DNA of 64,000 bases from Erythrobacter sp. Lineage in GTDB: Bacteria > Pseudomonadota > Alphaproteobacteria > Sphingomonadales > Sphingomonadaceae. The position numbers and the translations under genes were made by a program. The notes beneath the pieces were generated by a model. That model made no database searches, was not told the DNA's origin, and saw nothing but the letters and a program-made list of their open reading frames with translations. Position 1 is the stretch's first letter, and every line of letters begins with the position of its first letter. The stretch spans positions 1-64,000 of the forward strand of contig JAACTC010000006.1 in NCBI GenBank assembly GCA_009993635.1, written 5' to 3'. Below, piece by piece: positions 1-9,275 of this stretch.

Positions 1-227
1 TGTGGTGGCTGGGTTTCGATACCGATCATCCGGGCGACCTCGTTCCGGGCGGTCGATATGGCGGAGGTCGCAAGGGTGACGTCTATCGCGATCAGTCGTT
101 CGTCTATTCGAACTGCATCGAACTGGCGCGGAAGCTGAAATCGTTGATCGAGGACGGTCAGGCCGGAGATACTCCGACACGCGAGCCGCTTGGCCTTCCC
201 GCTCCCACCGAACGCCACGGTGAATGA
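1..227 (+). CDS. Hypothetical protein, C-terminal fragment (cargo operon)
   Basis: An open frame enters from the left edge (first full codon at base 3) and ends with TGA at 225-227, giving about 74 visible residues. It begins WWLGFDTDHPGD and later has GDVYRDQSFVYSNCIELA. This resembles a phage and plasmid hypothetical family carrying a WWxGFDxxHxxD motif followed by a conserved YxxYV...EC segment; no function is known to me. The next gene starts inside its stop codon (ATGA, 224-227), so the two are translationally coupled. The true start is outside the window. Confidence 0.6.
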   Translation, partial: WWLGFDTDHPGDLVPGGRYGGGRKGDVYRDQSFVYSNCIELARKLKSLIEDGQAGDTPTREPLGLPAPTERHGE

Positions 228-1081
228 TGGTCAGCTCGTTTCACCCTTTCGGTGCCGGCAAGCAACGCTACGGCGATGATCGGCATCCCGATCTGCCATG
301 GGGATACTGGATGGTTTCGAGCGGATCGGTGCCGGGAGAACCACCCCTGGTCGATGAGGACGGCCGGGAATGGGGATCGGTGCGCGAAGCATTCTGGATC
401 GATCGCCTCGGACTGCCTTCCATCCATTCTGGTTGGATGAGCGGAATCATGGAATTCATGGCGAGCTACCTCGCTATTGCCGACGGTCGCTTCGTCGCGC
501 CGGAAGAGCGGGTCCGTGACATCTTCCTAGGTGATGGTCACCTCGACCAGTTCTTCAGGGCCTATCTGCTGGCTGCGGGGCTGGTGAACGACACGGACGG
601 ACGGCCGACGCCTGAGGGGCGCTCTGTTCTGCTGATGCTGATTGCCACGCGCGCGAGCGAAGATGCTGTGGAAGATGTCGGTCTCGACTGGATAATCGCG
701 AACCGGACGGTCGCGGGTCAACCCGAACGCATGGCTGCCGCCGAGCAGGTTGAAAGGCAGGAGCGCATCGCTGCCCGCATGGCGCATCGCTTCGCGACCG
801 ACACGATCGGCAACGATCCGGCCGTGAAATTGATCGGACTGCGCATCACCCGCGAAATTCCCGTCCGCAGCACACTGTGGACCATGACCTGGCCTGACGG
901 CGACCGTCTCGCGCGCGACCGGTTCTACCTCTGGCTCCTCGAGCGCATCGACCGCTGGGATGCTTGGAGCGAGATGGTGACGAAGGACGGCGCTCGCGCC
1001 CTTACCGAGCATTTTATGAAGCTCGCGTTCTGCGATCGCTCCACGGTTGGCGAGGTAGGCCCGATCGGACCGCGCGCATGA
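224..1081 (+). CDS. Hypothetical protein (cargo operon, second gene)
   Basis: A 285-residue soluble protein with no signal peptide or membrane segment. I do not recognise its family. The N-terminal third is rich in Gly and Trp, around residues 10-60. The middle (about 150-200) is Arg/Glu/Ala-rich and probably helical. The C-terminal part has several Trp residues near WDAWSEM. The start is fixed by an ATGA overlap with the preceding gene, and its own TGA (1079-1081) overlaps the next start in the same way. The three genes are therefore one tightly coupled operon. Transposon cargo in this position often encodes defence or resistance, but nothing in the sequence shows that here. Confidence 0.7.
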   Translation: MMVSSFHPFGAGKQRYGDDRHPDLPWGYWMVSSGSVPGEPPLVDEDGREWGSVREAFWIDRLGLPSIHSGWMSGIMEFMASYLAIADGRFVAPEERVRDIFLGDGHLDQFFRAYLLAAGLVNDTDGRPTPEGRSVLLMLIATRASEDAVEDVGLDWIIANRTVAGQPERMAAAEQVERQERIAARMAHRFATDTIGNDPAVKLIGLRITREIPVRSTLWTMTWPDGDRLARDRFYLWLLERIDRWDAWSEMVTKDGARALTEHFMKLAFCDRSTVGEVGPIGPRA

Positions 1082-1668
1082 AGCAGCGCGAGCCTCTATC
1101 CGACCTCGTCGACCCGATATTCGATGGCCATTCACAAAGGACCCCGGATGTTGAAATCGTGATCAATGGCAGACGGATAGCGATCGATGGTGGGGCTCTG
1201 GACGCTGCGACAGTAGCCACGCTAGTGAGCCACAGAACTGACAGCGTGGTGATATCCCTTCGTTGCGGTCTCGCGAGGCATTTTGATCCTGTCCACCCAA
1301 TCATTCTCGATCGGGAGACAGCGATGATTTTCCGCAGCTTCCCTGAAGGAGCTCTGTTTCCATTGCTGGTTTCGGGCACGCGATGGGACTGGGGTGCTCC
1401 ATCAATCAGCGTGGGAGAAGTTCGCGCTATCGGGGGGCTCGAGCGACAAGACGTTCTCGTGTCGGGCGATCCTGAGAGGATCCTGGCCGATGATGAGGTG
1501 ATCGATCTGGCGACGTTCCTCGTCCCGGTGTTGAATGTCCGCTCGGGAGCATCGCAAGGCGGGGAGCACGGTGAGGCCGATGCCGGACGGTGGCGCCGGC
1601 CGGAAAGCGAACAAACGGTGACGCGCACTGACGCGTCGGCCAAAGCTCGGAACGATCGAGCGGACTGA
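1078..1668 (+). CDS. Hypothetical protein (cargo operon, third gene)
   Basis: A 196-residue protein starting at an ATG that overlaps the upstream TGA (ATGA, 1078-1081). A longer in-frame start exists at 964 but would lie deep inside the upstream gene. Residues 20-170 alternate hydrophobic and polar residues like a beta-rich domain (VEIVINGRRIAIDGG, then VVISLRCG). The last 40 residues are charged and low in complexity, probably disordered. I do not recognise the family. It converges with the integrase-like gene on the other strand, with only 2 bases between their ends. Confidence 0.65.
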   Translation: MKQREPLSDLVDPIFDGHSQRTPDVEIVINGRRIAIDGGALDAATVATLVSHRTDSVVISLRCGLARHFDPVHPIILDRETAMIFRSFPEGALFPLLVSGTRWDWGAPSISVGEVRAIGGLERQDVLVSGDPERILADDEVIDLATFLVPVLNVRSGASQGGEHGEADAGRWRRPESEQTVTRTDASAKARNDRAD

Positions 1669-1670
1669 TG

Positions 1671-2744
1671 TCAGTCATTTGCACCTTGGCTTCCCGTGTC
1701 GATCGGCGCGGTGGACTGTCCTCTCAACCGTTCAGCGTTGAATCGGTCGATGGCGTCGTTCACGACCAGCCGCGCTTCCTCGATGGTCACCAGCGCGTGG
1801 ACCGCCGGGTCGAAGCGGTCCTTGGCACCGCTGCGGCTGTGACTCTTGCGCGAGAGCAGTCGGAGGTCGACGAGTTTCGTCCCGATCATTCGCCTGATGG
1901 GTCCTCCGAAATGGAGGCGCGTGCCCCAGCGCACCTTCGCGATGAGACCGCGCTGGCCGACCCTTTCGACGAGTGTCCGCCAGCCCTTACCATTGGTAGC
2001 GGAGAAGAGAAGCCTGGGCTTGATTGCTGTCCCGCTGGATTGGCTGCTTCGCTTCCCAGCATCATCCAGAGCCGCCATGACGAGATCCGGATGGGGCAGG
2101 CCTTCGGATATGCATGCTCCGGCGACGGATGCGCTGAAAAGGTCGAGCGCCAGAGTTACGGTGGCGCGTCGCGGTGCTTTGGGATGGTCGAGGAACAGAT
2201 CGATCGCGGAGTGGTCGACCACCAGAACCTCGCCGTAGGCGGTAGCGGTGTCCGCGGTTTCCTGCGCATGACGTCCGGTGTTGAGGCTGATCGTTCCCCT
2301 CTCCACGCTTTCGAATCCGCCGCGGCTGTCGACATGATCCCTGATGGTGCTCGATGCGGGCATGGCTGGCCCGCCATCCGGCCACCGGGCAACGACTTCG
2401 CCGGAAATCCCGACCGTGCCACGCACGCCATCTGCCACTGCCTCTTCGATCAGGCTGTGCAGGGTCCGTTCGGTTTCGGGATCGAGCCGCGGCTGACCAA
2501 GATAGGTCGAGCGCGCGTAGGGGACGAGCGCCCAGATGTCGGGGCCTGCGGGACCTTCCCACTTGGGAAGCAGCTTGTAGAGCGAACTCAGGGACATGCC
2601 TGCTTTGTCGGCCGCGATTTGCGCGCGATCCATATTTTCCGGCCCTTCCCGGTATTCGAGCAGAGCCTCGTGCCGTCGCAGAGCGCGTTCGCGCCGTCCG
2701 GCAGGAAGCTTCAGCCAACGGGGATCTCTCGCGATGTCATCCAT
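1671..2744 (-). CDS. Integrase/transposase-like protein with degenerate DDE site
   Basis: Residue numbers here count from an upstream in-frame ATG at 2909. A helical, HTH-like N-terminal part (about 60-120) is followed by an RNase H-like core. The core has LVVDHS (D232) and a VTLALDLFSASVAG strand typical of Mu/TniA-type transposases. Where the family carries a VDNG-type second Asp, this protein reads FSATNGKGW. Where it carries GG-IERLIGT with the catalytic Glu, it reads GGPIRRMIGT, with Arg at 339. Two of three catalytic acids therefore seem missing. The C-terminal helical region is intact and the frame is open, so it may be domesticated or regulatory rather than simply decayed. I place the start at ATG 2744 because GGCGGA lies 9 bases upstream. 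It is transcribed divergently from tnsA. Confidence 0.6.
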   Translation of the reverse strand: MDDIARDPRWLKLPAGRRERALRRHEALLEYREGPENMDRAQIAADKAGMSLSSLYKLLPKWEGPAGPDIWALVPYARSTYLGQPRLDPETERTLHSLIEEAVADGVRGTVGISGEVVARWPDGGPAMPASSTIRDHVDSRGGFESVERGTISLNTGRHAQETADTATAYGEVLVVDHSAIDLFLDHPKAPRRATVTLALDLFSASVAGACISEGLPHPDLVMAALDDAGKRSSQSSGTAIKPRLLFSATNGKGWRTLVERVGQRGLIAKVRWGTRLHFGGPIRRMIGTKLVDLRLLSRKSHSRSGAKDRFDPAVHALVTIEEARLVVNDAIDRFNAERLRGQSTAPIDTGSQGAND

Positions 2745-3147
2745 GTTGGTCATTCCGCCGCAGCTTATCATGCGATCGCGAATGTCACGCAAGACCGGGT
2801 GGCTTACTGTCACCGGTCCCCGTTTCGCAATTATAGATCCCAGTCCCGGCATACCGATTTTCCTTGTAAACACTATCCATCCCGTGCATCCGTCCGTTGG
2901 AATAACCATCCATTCGGGAGAGTTTTCGTGCGATTCGCAGTGGGATATCGTCAGGTTGGGAACCGGCTACGGCCTGCCGCTGCGTGCATTGCTCGGTGTC
3001 TTCCGATCGGTCGCGCGCACGCTCACGGCATGCATCCCCCGTATGCGTTCGAGCGCACAGACGTCAGATCGTCGTCATCAGCCGACACTGAGTGGGCGCG
3101 CCATCGCGGTCGAGCGGCAACGCGGCTGAGCGCTACGGAGATGCAGC
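2745..3147. promoter_or_regulatory. Divergent intergenic region between the integrase-like gene and tnsA
   Basis: About 400 bases, or 240 if the integrase-like gene starts at 2909, separate the two divergent transposition genes. No convincing ORF lies here. A ribosome-binding sequence (CGGAG) sits about 8 bases before the tnsA GTG start. Promoters for both directions must lie here. I found no good match to the TGTCAGAACC repeats of the transposon end, so autoregulation by TnsB, known for Tn7 where tnsA abuts the end, is not evident. Nothing else is recognisable. Confidence 0.45.
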
Positions 3148-3999
3148 GTGCGTAACCCTAAACGCAGTCCCTATGCTTTCTTCGAGGATCGTCGCCTGCG
3201 ATGGATCAAGGAAGGTCGCGGGCAGGGATCGGGCGCGGAATACCGACCCTGGCTCGAGGTCAGGAACGTCAAGTCATCCGGCCGCAAGAGTCGGATGCGC
3301 GGCATACTGCACGATCGGGTTATGCACCTTATGTCAGACCTGGAGCGCAACGCCGTTCTCTATTTCGAGCGCCAGCCGCAGGTCACAGACATTCGTGAAC
3401 AGTTTCCGCTGGATCGGGACATCACTCGCAGGATTGCGCGCGCGATGGGCGTCTCACATCCTAGGGATCCGTGGACGGGCGAGGATATCGTAATGACCTC
3501 TGATGTCGTGGTCGATTTCCGTATCGCGAGCGGCAAGACAATCTCCCGGGTCTTCTCCGTCAAACAGTCCGAAGACCTCCTCAAGCACCGCACGCTCGTG
3601 AAGCAGGAGATCGAGCGGAGATACTGGACCCGGTTCGGCCACACATGGAAGCCGCTACTGGACTGCACCTTGCGACGGACGCAGTATTTCAATGCGCTGA
3701 TGTGGGCGCGGGAATGGTTCTACCTGCCCATCGACGCCGGCGCGCCTCTGGCCGTTTGGACGCGACGCTGCGAGCTTGTCGAGGCAGCGCTCGTTTCCGG
3801 CAAGCATGCGACATTGCGCGACCTCGTCGTTTGTCTCGAGCAAGAGGGCGGTTTCGGATCGGGCGACGTTCTCTCGACGGTCCGCCACCTCATCGCCCGG
3901 CAGCGGATCGCCTACGATTTCAAACTCGGCGAACCATCTCTCGACATGGTGTCGAGCGCGTTCTCAGCGTGCGCTCTCAATGTGGGAGTGGCGGCATGA
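3148..3999 (+). CDS. tnsA: Tn7-like transposition endonuclease TnsA
   Basis: TnsA makes the 5' strand cuts at transposon ends, so that with TnsB the element moves by cut-and-paste. The 283-residue protein is close to E. coli TnsA (273). The endonuclease core carries E66 (SDLERNAV), Q85 (REQF), D119 (TSDVVVDF) and K139 (FSVKQ). Order and spacing fit the E63/D114/K132 catalytic set of Tn7 TnsA. The second half (about 150-283) matches the C-terminal helical domain that contacts TnsC. The start is GTG with a GGAG box upstream. It heads a four-gene operon, and its TGA overlaps the tnsB start. Confidence 0.9.
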   Translation: MRNPKRSPYAFFEDRRLRWIKEGRGQGSGAEYRPWLEVRNVKSSGRKSRMRGILHDRVMHLMSDLERNAVLYFERQPQVTDIREQFPLDRDITRRIARAMGVSHPRDPWTGEDIVMTSDVVVDFRIASGKTISRVFSVKQSEDLLKHRTLVKQEIERRYWTRFGHTWKPLLDCTLRRTQYFNALMWAREWFYLPIDAGAPLAVWTRRCELVEAALVSGKHATLRDLVVCLEQEGGFGSGDVLSTVRHLIARQRIAYDFKLGEPSLDMVSSAFSACALNVGVAA

Positions 4000-6167
4000 T
4001 CTTGCGACCCGAAGACATGTTCGGTCCAGCTGCCGATCCTTATGATCCGCTCGTCAACGGCTCTGGGATGGACCGCGAGATCGTCGTGTGGTTGGACGAG
4101 GATCACGATGTCGTGGCCCTCATGTCTGCCCGGAACGATGGCTGGCCTCGGCTCGAACGGCTGAGCGCGGTCGTCGCGCGAATCGAGCGCGACGGAATGA
4201 TCCTTGAGCCCGCTGAGCGGCTTTCTCCGTCCTGGCTGACCCGCAAGGTCGGCGATGAGGAACGCGAGAAGCGCGATGCGAGAATGGAAGTCATTCGACC
4301 GCTGATCGAGGCCCGCCCGGCGATCTTCGATCCACTGGAGAGGGGCAGGCTGATCGCGGGGGCGATGCGGCGGACCGGTCGGGCACGGAACAGCATCAAG
4401 AAATGGCTTCTGCGCTATTATGCCAATGGTCGGTGCGCCAACGCACTACTCGATCGCTATGAAGGATGCGGTCATCGGCGCCCCGGAACCACGAGAGAGG
4501 ACTGGAGAAAGCTAGGTCGACCCTCGCAAGGGTTGGAAGGATTCCCCGAGAACGTCACACCGGCACTGGCGAGAGAGTTCGCGGCGGCAACTGATCGCGA
4601 GGTGAAGTTCGTCGGCGAGGCTTTCAGGATTTCGGGCGCATACGACCGCTGGAAGAACGAGTCCTGTCACGTGCAGGTCGAGGTCGATGGCGTCCGGACG
4701 ACCCGACTCCATGAACGATATGACACGAAAACCCCGGCCACCTACGCCCAGTTCCTCTATTGGTATCGGAACGATGGCAGGCACGAGAAGACCAGTCGGA
4801 AGGTGCTCGGAACGCCGATCTACGAGAAAGACAATCGCGCCATTCGCAGCACGTCCACCAACGAGACGTGGGGTCCGGGAGCGCGGTTCCAGATCGACGC
4901 GACGGTTGTGAACTTCGGCGTGACTTCGAGAACCAACAAGAATGTCCTGCTGGGACGTCCTTATCTTTATTTCGTGCGGGACGTCTGGTCACGCATGATC
5001 GTCGGCTACTATCTGGGATTGCAGGCGCCATCGCAGATCACTGCCGCTCTGGCACTTCTGAATGCCTTCACGCCGAAGGACGCGCTGCTGAAGGCGTTCG
5101 GCTTCGATCCGGAGGTGGACCGCTGGCCGTCAAAGCATGTCTGTGCTTCCCTGTTGCATGATGGCGGAGAGCTCACGGGGCACTGGGGAGATTGGCTGGT
5201 AGGCAGGTTGGCGATCACATTCGAGCAGACCAGCGGCGAGCGTGGAGACCTGAAGGGTGCGGTCGAGTCACTCTTTCAGTGGGCGGATGTCGAGTGGTCG
5301 CGCACCACGAAGGGTCGGATCTCTCCCCCACGATACAGGTCGAAGGCCAAGCGCAACGCGGACCTCGCAGCCGTGGCGGCCGGGCAGCTTGATTCGATAT
5401 GGGAGTTCGAGCGCAAGGTCATCCAGTTCATTCTGGACTTCAACAATGATCATGTTCTGACGGGATATGATGCTGACCCCGACATGCTGGCGGCTGGCGT
5501 CGCACGGGTTCCCGCTGATATGTTCGAATGGGGAATAGCCAATCGCGGCGCTCCGAAGAGATGGGATTCGGAACAGGTCCAGTTCCACATGATGCCGCGC
5601 GAACGGGCTCGGGTATATCCCGATGGCATCCATTTCGAGGGAAGGGTATTCACCACGCGGGAACTCGAGCCGTTGCAGGCCGAAGCCAACCGTTCGGGAA
5701 GAACGCTGCCAGTTGAGATCTCCTATGATCTGAGCGGACAGCGTGTCCTCTGGCACACCGATGTTCCATCGGGATTCGTCACCTGCGAACTGGCGGACCG
5801 CGACCGAGCATTCCGTGGGCTTCGTTTCGAGGACGGTAAAGCGCTCGAGGAAGCGCGTAGACAAGGGGAACATGTCCGGCGCGTCGAGGAAGATCGTAAA
5901 CGAGCCCAAAAGGCATATGAGGCGAGGCGCGAACGTGAAGCGCGCTCATCGGTGCCGGCGACCGATACTAGGACGGTCACCCAGATAAGGGCCGACAATG
6001 CCGCAGCCAGACGCTCTGAGCGACAGGCTGAGCGCGAGACCGCATTCTGCGATCATGCGTCCAAAGCGCGCGATGCTCGATCCGAGGGGGCGACCATCCA
6101 CCAACTCCCCGTTACTCCTCGACCGAGCTATTCGGTCCCAGACCTGGACGAGATCGACGATGCCTGA
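3996..6167 (+). CDS. tnsB: Tn7-like DDE transposase TnsB
   Basis: TnsB binds the transposon ends and performs 3' end cleavage and strand transfer. The 723-residue protein is similar in length to E. coli TnsB (702). It has N-terminal helical DNA-binding domains, then an RNase H-like core with D301 (FQIDATVV), D389 (LLHDGGEL) and E424 (KGAVESLF). The 88- and 35-residue gaps are the same as in E. coli TnsB (D273, D361, E396). A beta-barrel region follows. The C-terminal roughly 110 residues are highly charged and then low-complexity, as expected for the tail that contacts TnsC. The ATG at 3996 overlaps the tnsA stop (ATGA); an in-frame extension to 3645 lies inside tnsA and is spurious. Confidence 0.93.
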   Translation: MILRPEDMFGPAADPYDPLVNGSGMDREIVVWLDEDHDVVALMSARNDGWPRLERLSAVVARIERDGMILEPAERLSPSWLTRKVGDEEREKRDARMEVIRPLIEARPAIFDPLERGRLIAGAMRRTGRARNSIKKWLLRYYANGRCANALLDRYEGCGHRRPGTTREDWRKLGRPSQGLEGFPENVTPALAREFAAATDREVKFVGEAFRISGAYDRWKNESCHVQVEVDGVRTTRLHERYDTKTPATYAQFLYWYRNDGRHEKTSRKVLGTPIYEKDNRAIRSTSTNETWGPGARFQIDATVVNFGVTSRTNKNVLLGRPYLYFVRDVWSRMIVGYYLGLQAPSQITAALALLNAFTPKDALLKAFGFDPEVDRWPSKHVCASLLHDGGELTGHWGDWLVGRLAITFEQTSGERGDLKGAVESLFQWADVEWSRTTKGRISPPRYRSKAKRNADLAAVAAGQLDSIWEFERKVIQFILDFNNDHVLTGYDADPDMLAAGVARVPADMFEWGIANRGAPKRWDSEQVQFHMMPRERARVYPDGIHFEGRVFTTRELEPLQAEANRSGRTLPVEISYDLSGQRVLWHTDVPSGFVTCELADRDRAFRGLRFEDGKALEEARRQGEHVRRVEEDRKRAQKAYEARREREARSSVPATDTRTVTQIRADNAAARRSERQAERETAFCDHASKARDARSEGATIHQLPVTPRPSYSVPDLDEIDDA

Positions 6168-7899
6168 CGATGATCCTGACCTGCTGACCCTGCCGGAATA
6201 TGCGGAGAATGCCTTCATCAACCGGCTTCCACCGATACGCAGTCTCGCGGAGATCCAGCGCAGCTTCGATTGCCCGCCGATCCATACCGAGCTGGACAGG
6301 CGCAGGGGTTCCGAAGCGAGGATGCACGCCTGTCTCAGATTGCTGCATTATTCGCAGCCGACCGTCCAGTCGAGGGACGTGGGCCTGAAGATCGACATGA
6401 TCATGCGTCAGGGATACGTGGGGCGCAATCCGGGCAGTTCGGATTGGTTGCGGTTCGCCCATGCCTGTGCGGTGGAAGAAGAACGCGAAGCGAAGAAGGA
6501 TAAGGAAAAGGTCGGTCGACGCGATCCATCGAGCGATGGTGTGCTGGAGCAGTTGTCGCCCACTAAGGACACCTCCATGTCGTTCATGATGGTCGGACCG
6601 CCGGGAACCGGGAAGACGCATTCCTGCACAACGAGCCTGTCCTATTATCCGCAGGTCATCTTTCACACCGAACCGGTCCAGGTCGCGCAGATTACCTGGC
6701 TCCGTATCGAGTGCCCCCCGGACGGTTCGTTGGTTTCACTCTGCCGATTCTTCTTCGCGGCGGTCGACACGGCTCTTCGGCACGCCGGCTTCGAATCCGA
6801 TCTTCACAAACGTTATCGGACCAAGCCCCTTGCCGTTCTCCTCACCGGAATGGCCCGCGTCGCCAACCTCCATGCGATCGGACTTCTGGTCATTGACGAG
6901 GTTCAACATGTTGGCGTGAACCGTAAGGATGGCAATTCCCTGCTCAACTTCCTCGTGACGCTGCGCAACTCGATCGGGATTTCGATGCTCATGATCGGGA
7001 CGATGACGGCGCTTCCGATAATCCAGCGCACTTTCCGCGATGCGCGTCGCGGGGACGGTTTCGGTTCGGTCGTATTCGAACGCATGCCGGGTGCTGACTC
7101 AAGTCCGCCTCCGGGATCTGCTATTGCGGTCGCGGACGATGAGCATGGTGCGCCTGCTCCGATCTATGGCCCTGCGTTCGAAGGCTTCGTGAAGCGCATG
7201 TGGCGATGGCAGTATACGAACACCCCCACCGAACTCTCGGTCGGGGTTCTGAACGCTCTCTACAGCGAGACGCAGGGCGTCACTGATCTCGTCGTAAAGC
7301 TCTTCATCCTCTGTCAGATGCGCTTGATGATGATCACATCGGCCCGGCCGGACACCCAGGAGATTATCACGGCCAAACTCATCCATGAGGTCGCCGCGAG
7401 CAGCTTCAACACCGTCAAGCCGTTCATCGACGCGCTCCGCAACAACGATGCCAAGGCGTTGGCGAAGTTCGAGGACCTGATGGGCTCGGGCGACTGGTTC
7501 ATGAAGCAGGTCCAGGGACTGGGTTTTGCCGAGCAGGAGCCTCTTCACGACGTGGATCACGGTGCCCTGCATCTTCCGCCTATGATAACCGAGGACGGCA
7601 TCGATGTGACGGTAGTGGACCAGTTCCTCGAAGGTTTGGGCATCGCCGTGAAGGAGCGCGAGATGATCGTGGCGCGGCATCGCCGGTTGATTGAGAATGG
7701 GGATCTGGCGGGCCTGGTATCAGCCGTGCAGAAGGACCGGTCGGCCTTGTCGGCGACGGATCGGTTGCGCAAGGGCAAGCCGAAAGAGAAACCGCCCTCT
7801 GGCGAGGACGATCTAAGGGCGCGACTCAAGGACGTCACGGAAACCTCCGCAATAGCCGGTGCGATTAGCGCCGTGTCCTTGGAGGAATCATTGGAATGA
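6160..7899 (+). CDS. tnsC: Tn7-like AAA+ regulator TnsC
   Basis: TnsC is the ATPase that forms a filament or ring on target DNA and links the target selector to TnsAB. This 579-residue version (E. coli 555) has Walker A GPPGTGKT at 146-153, Walker B LLVIDEVQH with D246/E247, and a TMTALP segment after the next strand. The first 130 residues are an N-terminal extension consistent with the region that contacts TnsD/TniQ. The start at 6160 overlaps the tnsB stop by 8 bases (ATGCCTGA). The C-terminal 60 residues are charged and probably flexible. It is followed by an ATGA overlap into tniQ. Confidence 0.92.
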   Translation: MPDDDPDLLTLPEYAENAFINRLPPIRSLAEIQRSFDCPPIHTELDRRRGSEARMHACLRLLHYSQPTVQSRDVGLKIDMIMRQGYVGRNPGSSDWLRFAHACAVEEEREAKKDKEKVGRRDPSSDGVLEQLSPTKDTSMSFMMVGPPGTGKTHSCTTSLSYYPQVIFHTEPVQVAQITWLRIECPPDGSLVSLCRFFFAAVDTALRHAGFESDLHKRYRTKPLAVLLTGMARVANLHAIGLLVIDEVQHVGVNRKDGNSLLNFLVTLRNSIGISMLMIGTMTALPIIQRTFRDARRGDGFGSVVFERMPGADSSPPPGSAIAVADDEHGAPAPIYGPAFEGFVKRMWRWQYTNTPTELSVGVLNALYSETQGVTDLVVKLFILCQMRLMMITSARPDTQEIITAKLIHEVAASSFNTVKPFIDALRNNDAKALAKFEDLMGSGDWFMKQVQGLGFAEQEPLHDVDHGALHLPPMITEDGIDVTVVDQFLEGLGIAVKEREMIVARHRRLIENGDLAGLVSAVQKDRSALSATDRLRKGKPKEKPPSGEDDLRARLKDVTETSAIAGAISAVSLEESLE

Positions 7900-9275
7900 G
7901 GGGGTTTGCCTTCTTTCCACCCTTATTGCCGGGAGAACTTCTCTATAGCGCCCTCGCCCGTCACGGTGTCCTTCAGGGTCTGACGAGTCCGAAGGGACTG
8001 ATGAAGGAGTTGTATGGCCGGGCGAACATGATTGCGACCAGCGATCTGCCGAACAATCTGTCGACCTTGTTGGAGAGGCTGCCGACCCTGCAAAACGCAG
8101 CGCGCGATCTGATGGAAGGTCACTCGCTCTACGGTTACTACACCGCGTTCCAATCGCTGGAACTGCGGAAGATGGCTTTCGAGGCAATGCTTGAGGGCGA
8201 AGGAAGCGTTCACTTCCTGCTAGGGGCTTCGGTGTTCCGCACCGGCCGTCCGGCCAATCTCCAGTTCTGTCCGGATTGCGCCATTCAACAGGAACACGAT
8301 AACGGGTTTCGCTATTGGCGCGTCAACCATCAATTACCCGGAATGCTCGTGTGCGACCGTCATGATCGCCGGCTTCGGCGCAGCGCGGTCAAGCTGCAGG
8401 CTAGCAACCGGCATGCCTACATTGCCGCGTCTCGGCAGGTCTGCCCGGACGAGAGCGAACCGGTGACGGAGAGATTGCGAGGACGAAGCAGGGCACTCGC
8501 GACCGAACTCGCTCACAGATGTGCTGATCTGACTGCACGGGAGCGGCCAGCTTCGAGCTTTCAGGAACTGCGGGATGGATACCGCGAGCGTCTTCGTGAC
8601 CTGGGCCTGGTTCGGGGACGCCATAAGGTCCGCCAGAGAGAACTGCATTTGCTTTTCGTGGACCATTTCGGTGAACTCTTGGATCGCATGCCTGGCACGA
8701 AACCTGTCGCGCGGTGCGAGACATGGCTGAACTCGATCGTGCGCTCTGCTGGTGGAGCGCATTCTCCCCTTCATCACATCTTGTTGGAAACCTTTCTCGA
8801 CGCGATGGAAGATCTGCCGGACGAGCGTAGGGCCATACGGATTGACGCCATTCAATCGCTTGCGGACGAGGTATCAGAACCGGAAACCAGCGGCAGCAAT
8901 ATGGATTGGCATGCCATTGATCGGGAGTATTCGATCGCGCTGCGCAAGCGCGCCTATCGAATGGAACGACTCTCGCCTCCGGTCCGGGTGACCGCCGCCT
9001 CGTTGGAGAAGCAACTCAACGGGAGAGACTGGCTGGCGAAGCGGATTAAGAAGCTGCCGATATCCGCGCGTGCCATGAGCGAGATCGTGGAAAGCGTAGG
9101 TGAGTTCCGTGCACGTCGGATGAGATGGCATGTTCGGAACTGTCTCGATCGCGCGCAGGATGATCCTTGGATCGTAATGAGGGGCGCTGGCCTTCCCCCT
9201 CGATATATCACGCGGGTGAGAGAAGAGTTCGTTCTCCATGCTCGTGTGCGCCCCCGACTAGCCCGGGCGATCTGA
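7896..9275 (+). CDS. tnsD: TniQ/TnsD-family target-site selector
   Basis: TniQ/TnsD proteins bind the chromosomal target and recruit TnsC. The N-terminal TniQ domain (about 1-165) opens with the typical FxPPLLPGELLYS segment and carries a zinc site C125-P-D-C128 ... C153-D-R-H156. The remaining roughly 300 residues form the variable C-terminal part that in Tn7 TnsD reads the end of glmS. At 459 residues it is nearer TnsD (508) than short CRISPR-type TniQ. With the element sitting at the glmS 3' end, TnsD-like targeting is the natural reading. No tnsE or cas genes follow; the next feature is the transposon end. Confidence 0.88.
   Translation: MRGFAFFPPLLPGELLYSALARHGVLQGLTSPKGLMKELYGRANMIATSDLPNNLSTLLERLPTLQNAARDLMEGHSLYGYYTAFQSLELRKMAFEAMLEGEGSVHFLLGASVFRTGRPANLQFCPDCAIQQEHDNGFRYWRVNHQLPGMLVCDRHDRRLRRSAVKLQASNRHAYIAASRQVCPDESEPVTERLRGRSRALATELAHRCADLTARERPASSFQELRDGYRERLRDLGLVRGRHKVRQRELHLLFVDHFGELLDRMPGTKPVARCETWLNSIVRSAGGAHSPLHHILLETFLDAMEDLPDERRAIRIDAIQSLADEVSEPETSGSNMDWHAIDREYSIALRKRAYRMERLSPPVRVTAASLEKQLNGRDWLAKRIKKLPISARAMSEIVESVGEFRARRMRWHVRNCLDRAQDDPWIVMRGAGLPPRYITRVREEFVLHARVRPRLARAI

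Noticed and set aside
1668..3155. Plus-strand open frame of about 495 codons across the integrase-like gene
   Set aside because: Antisense to a protein with recognisable integrase architecture.
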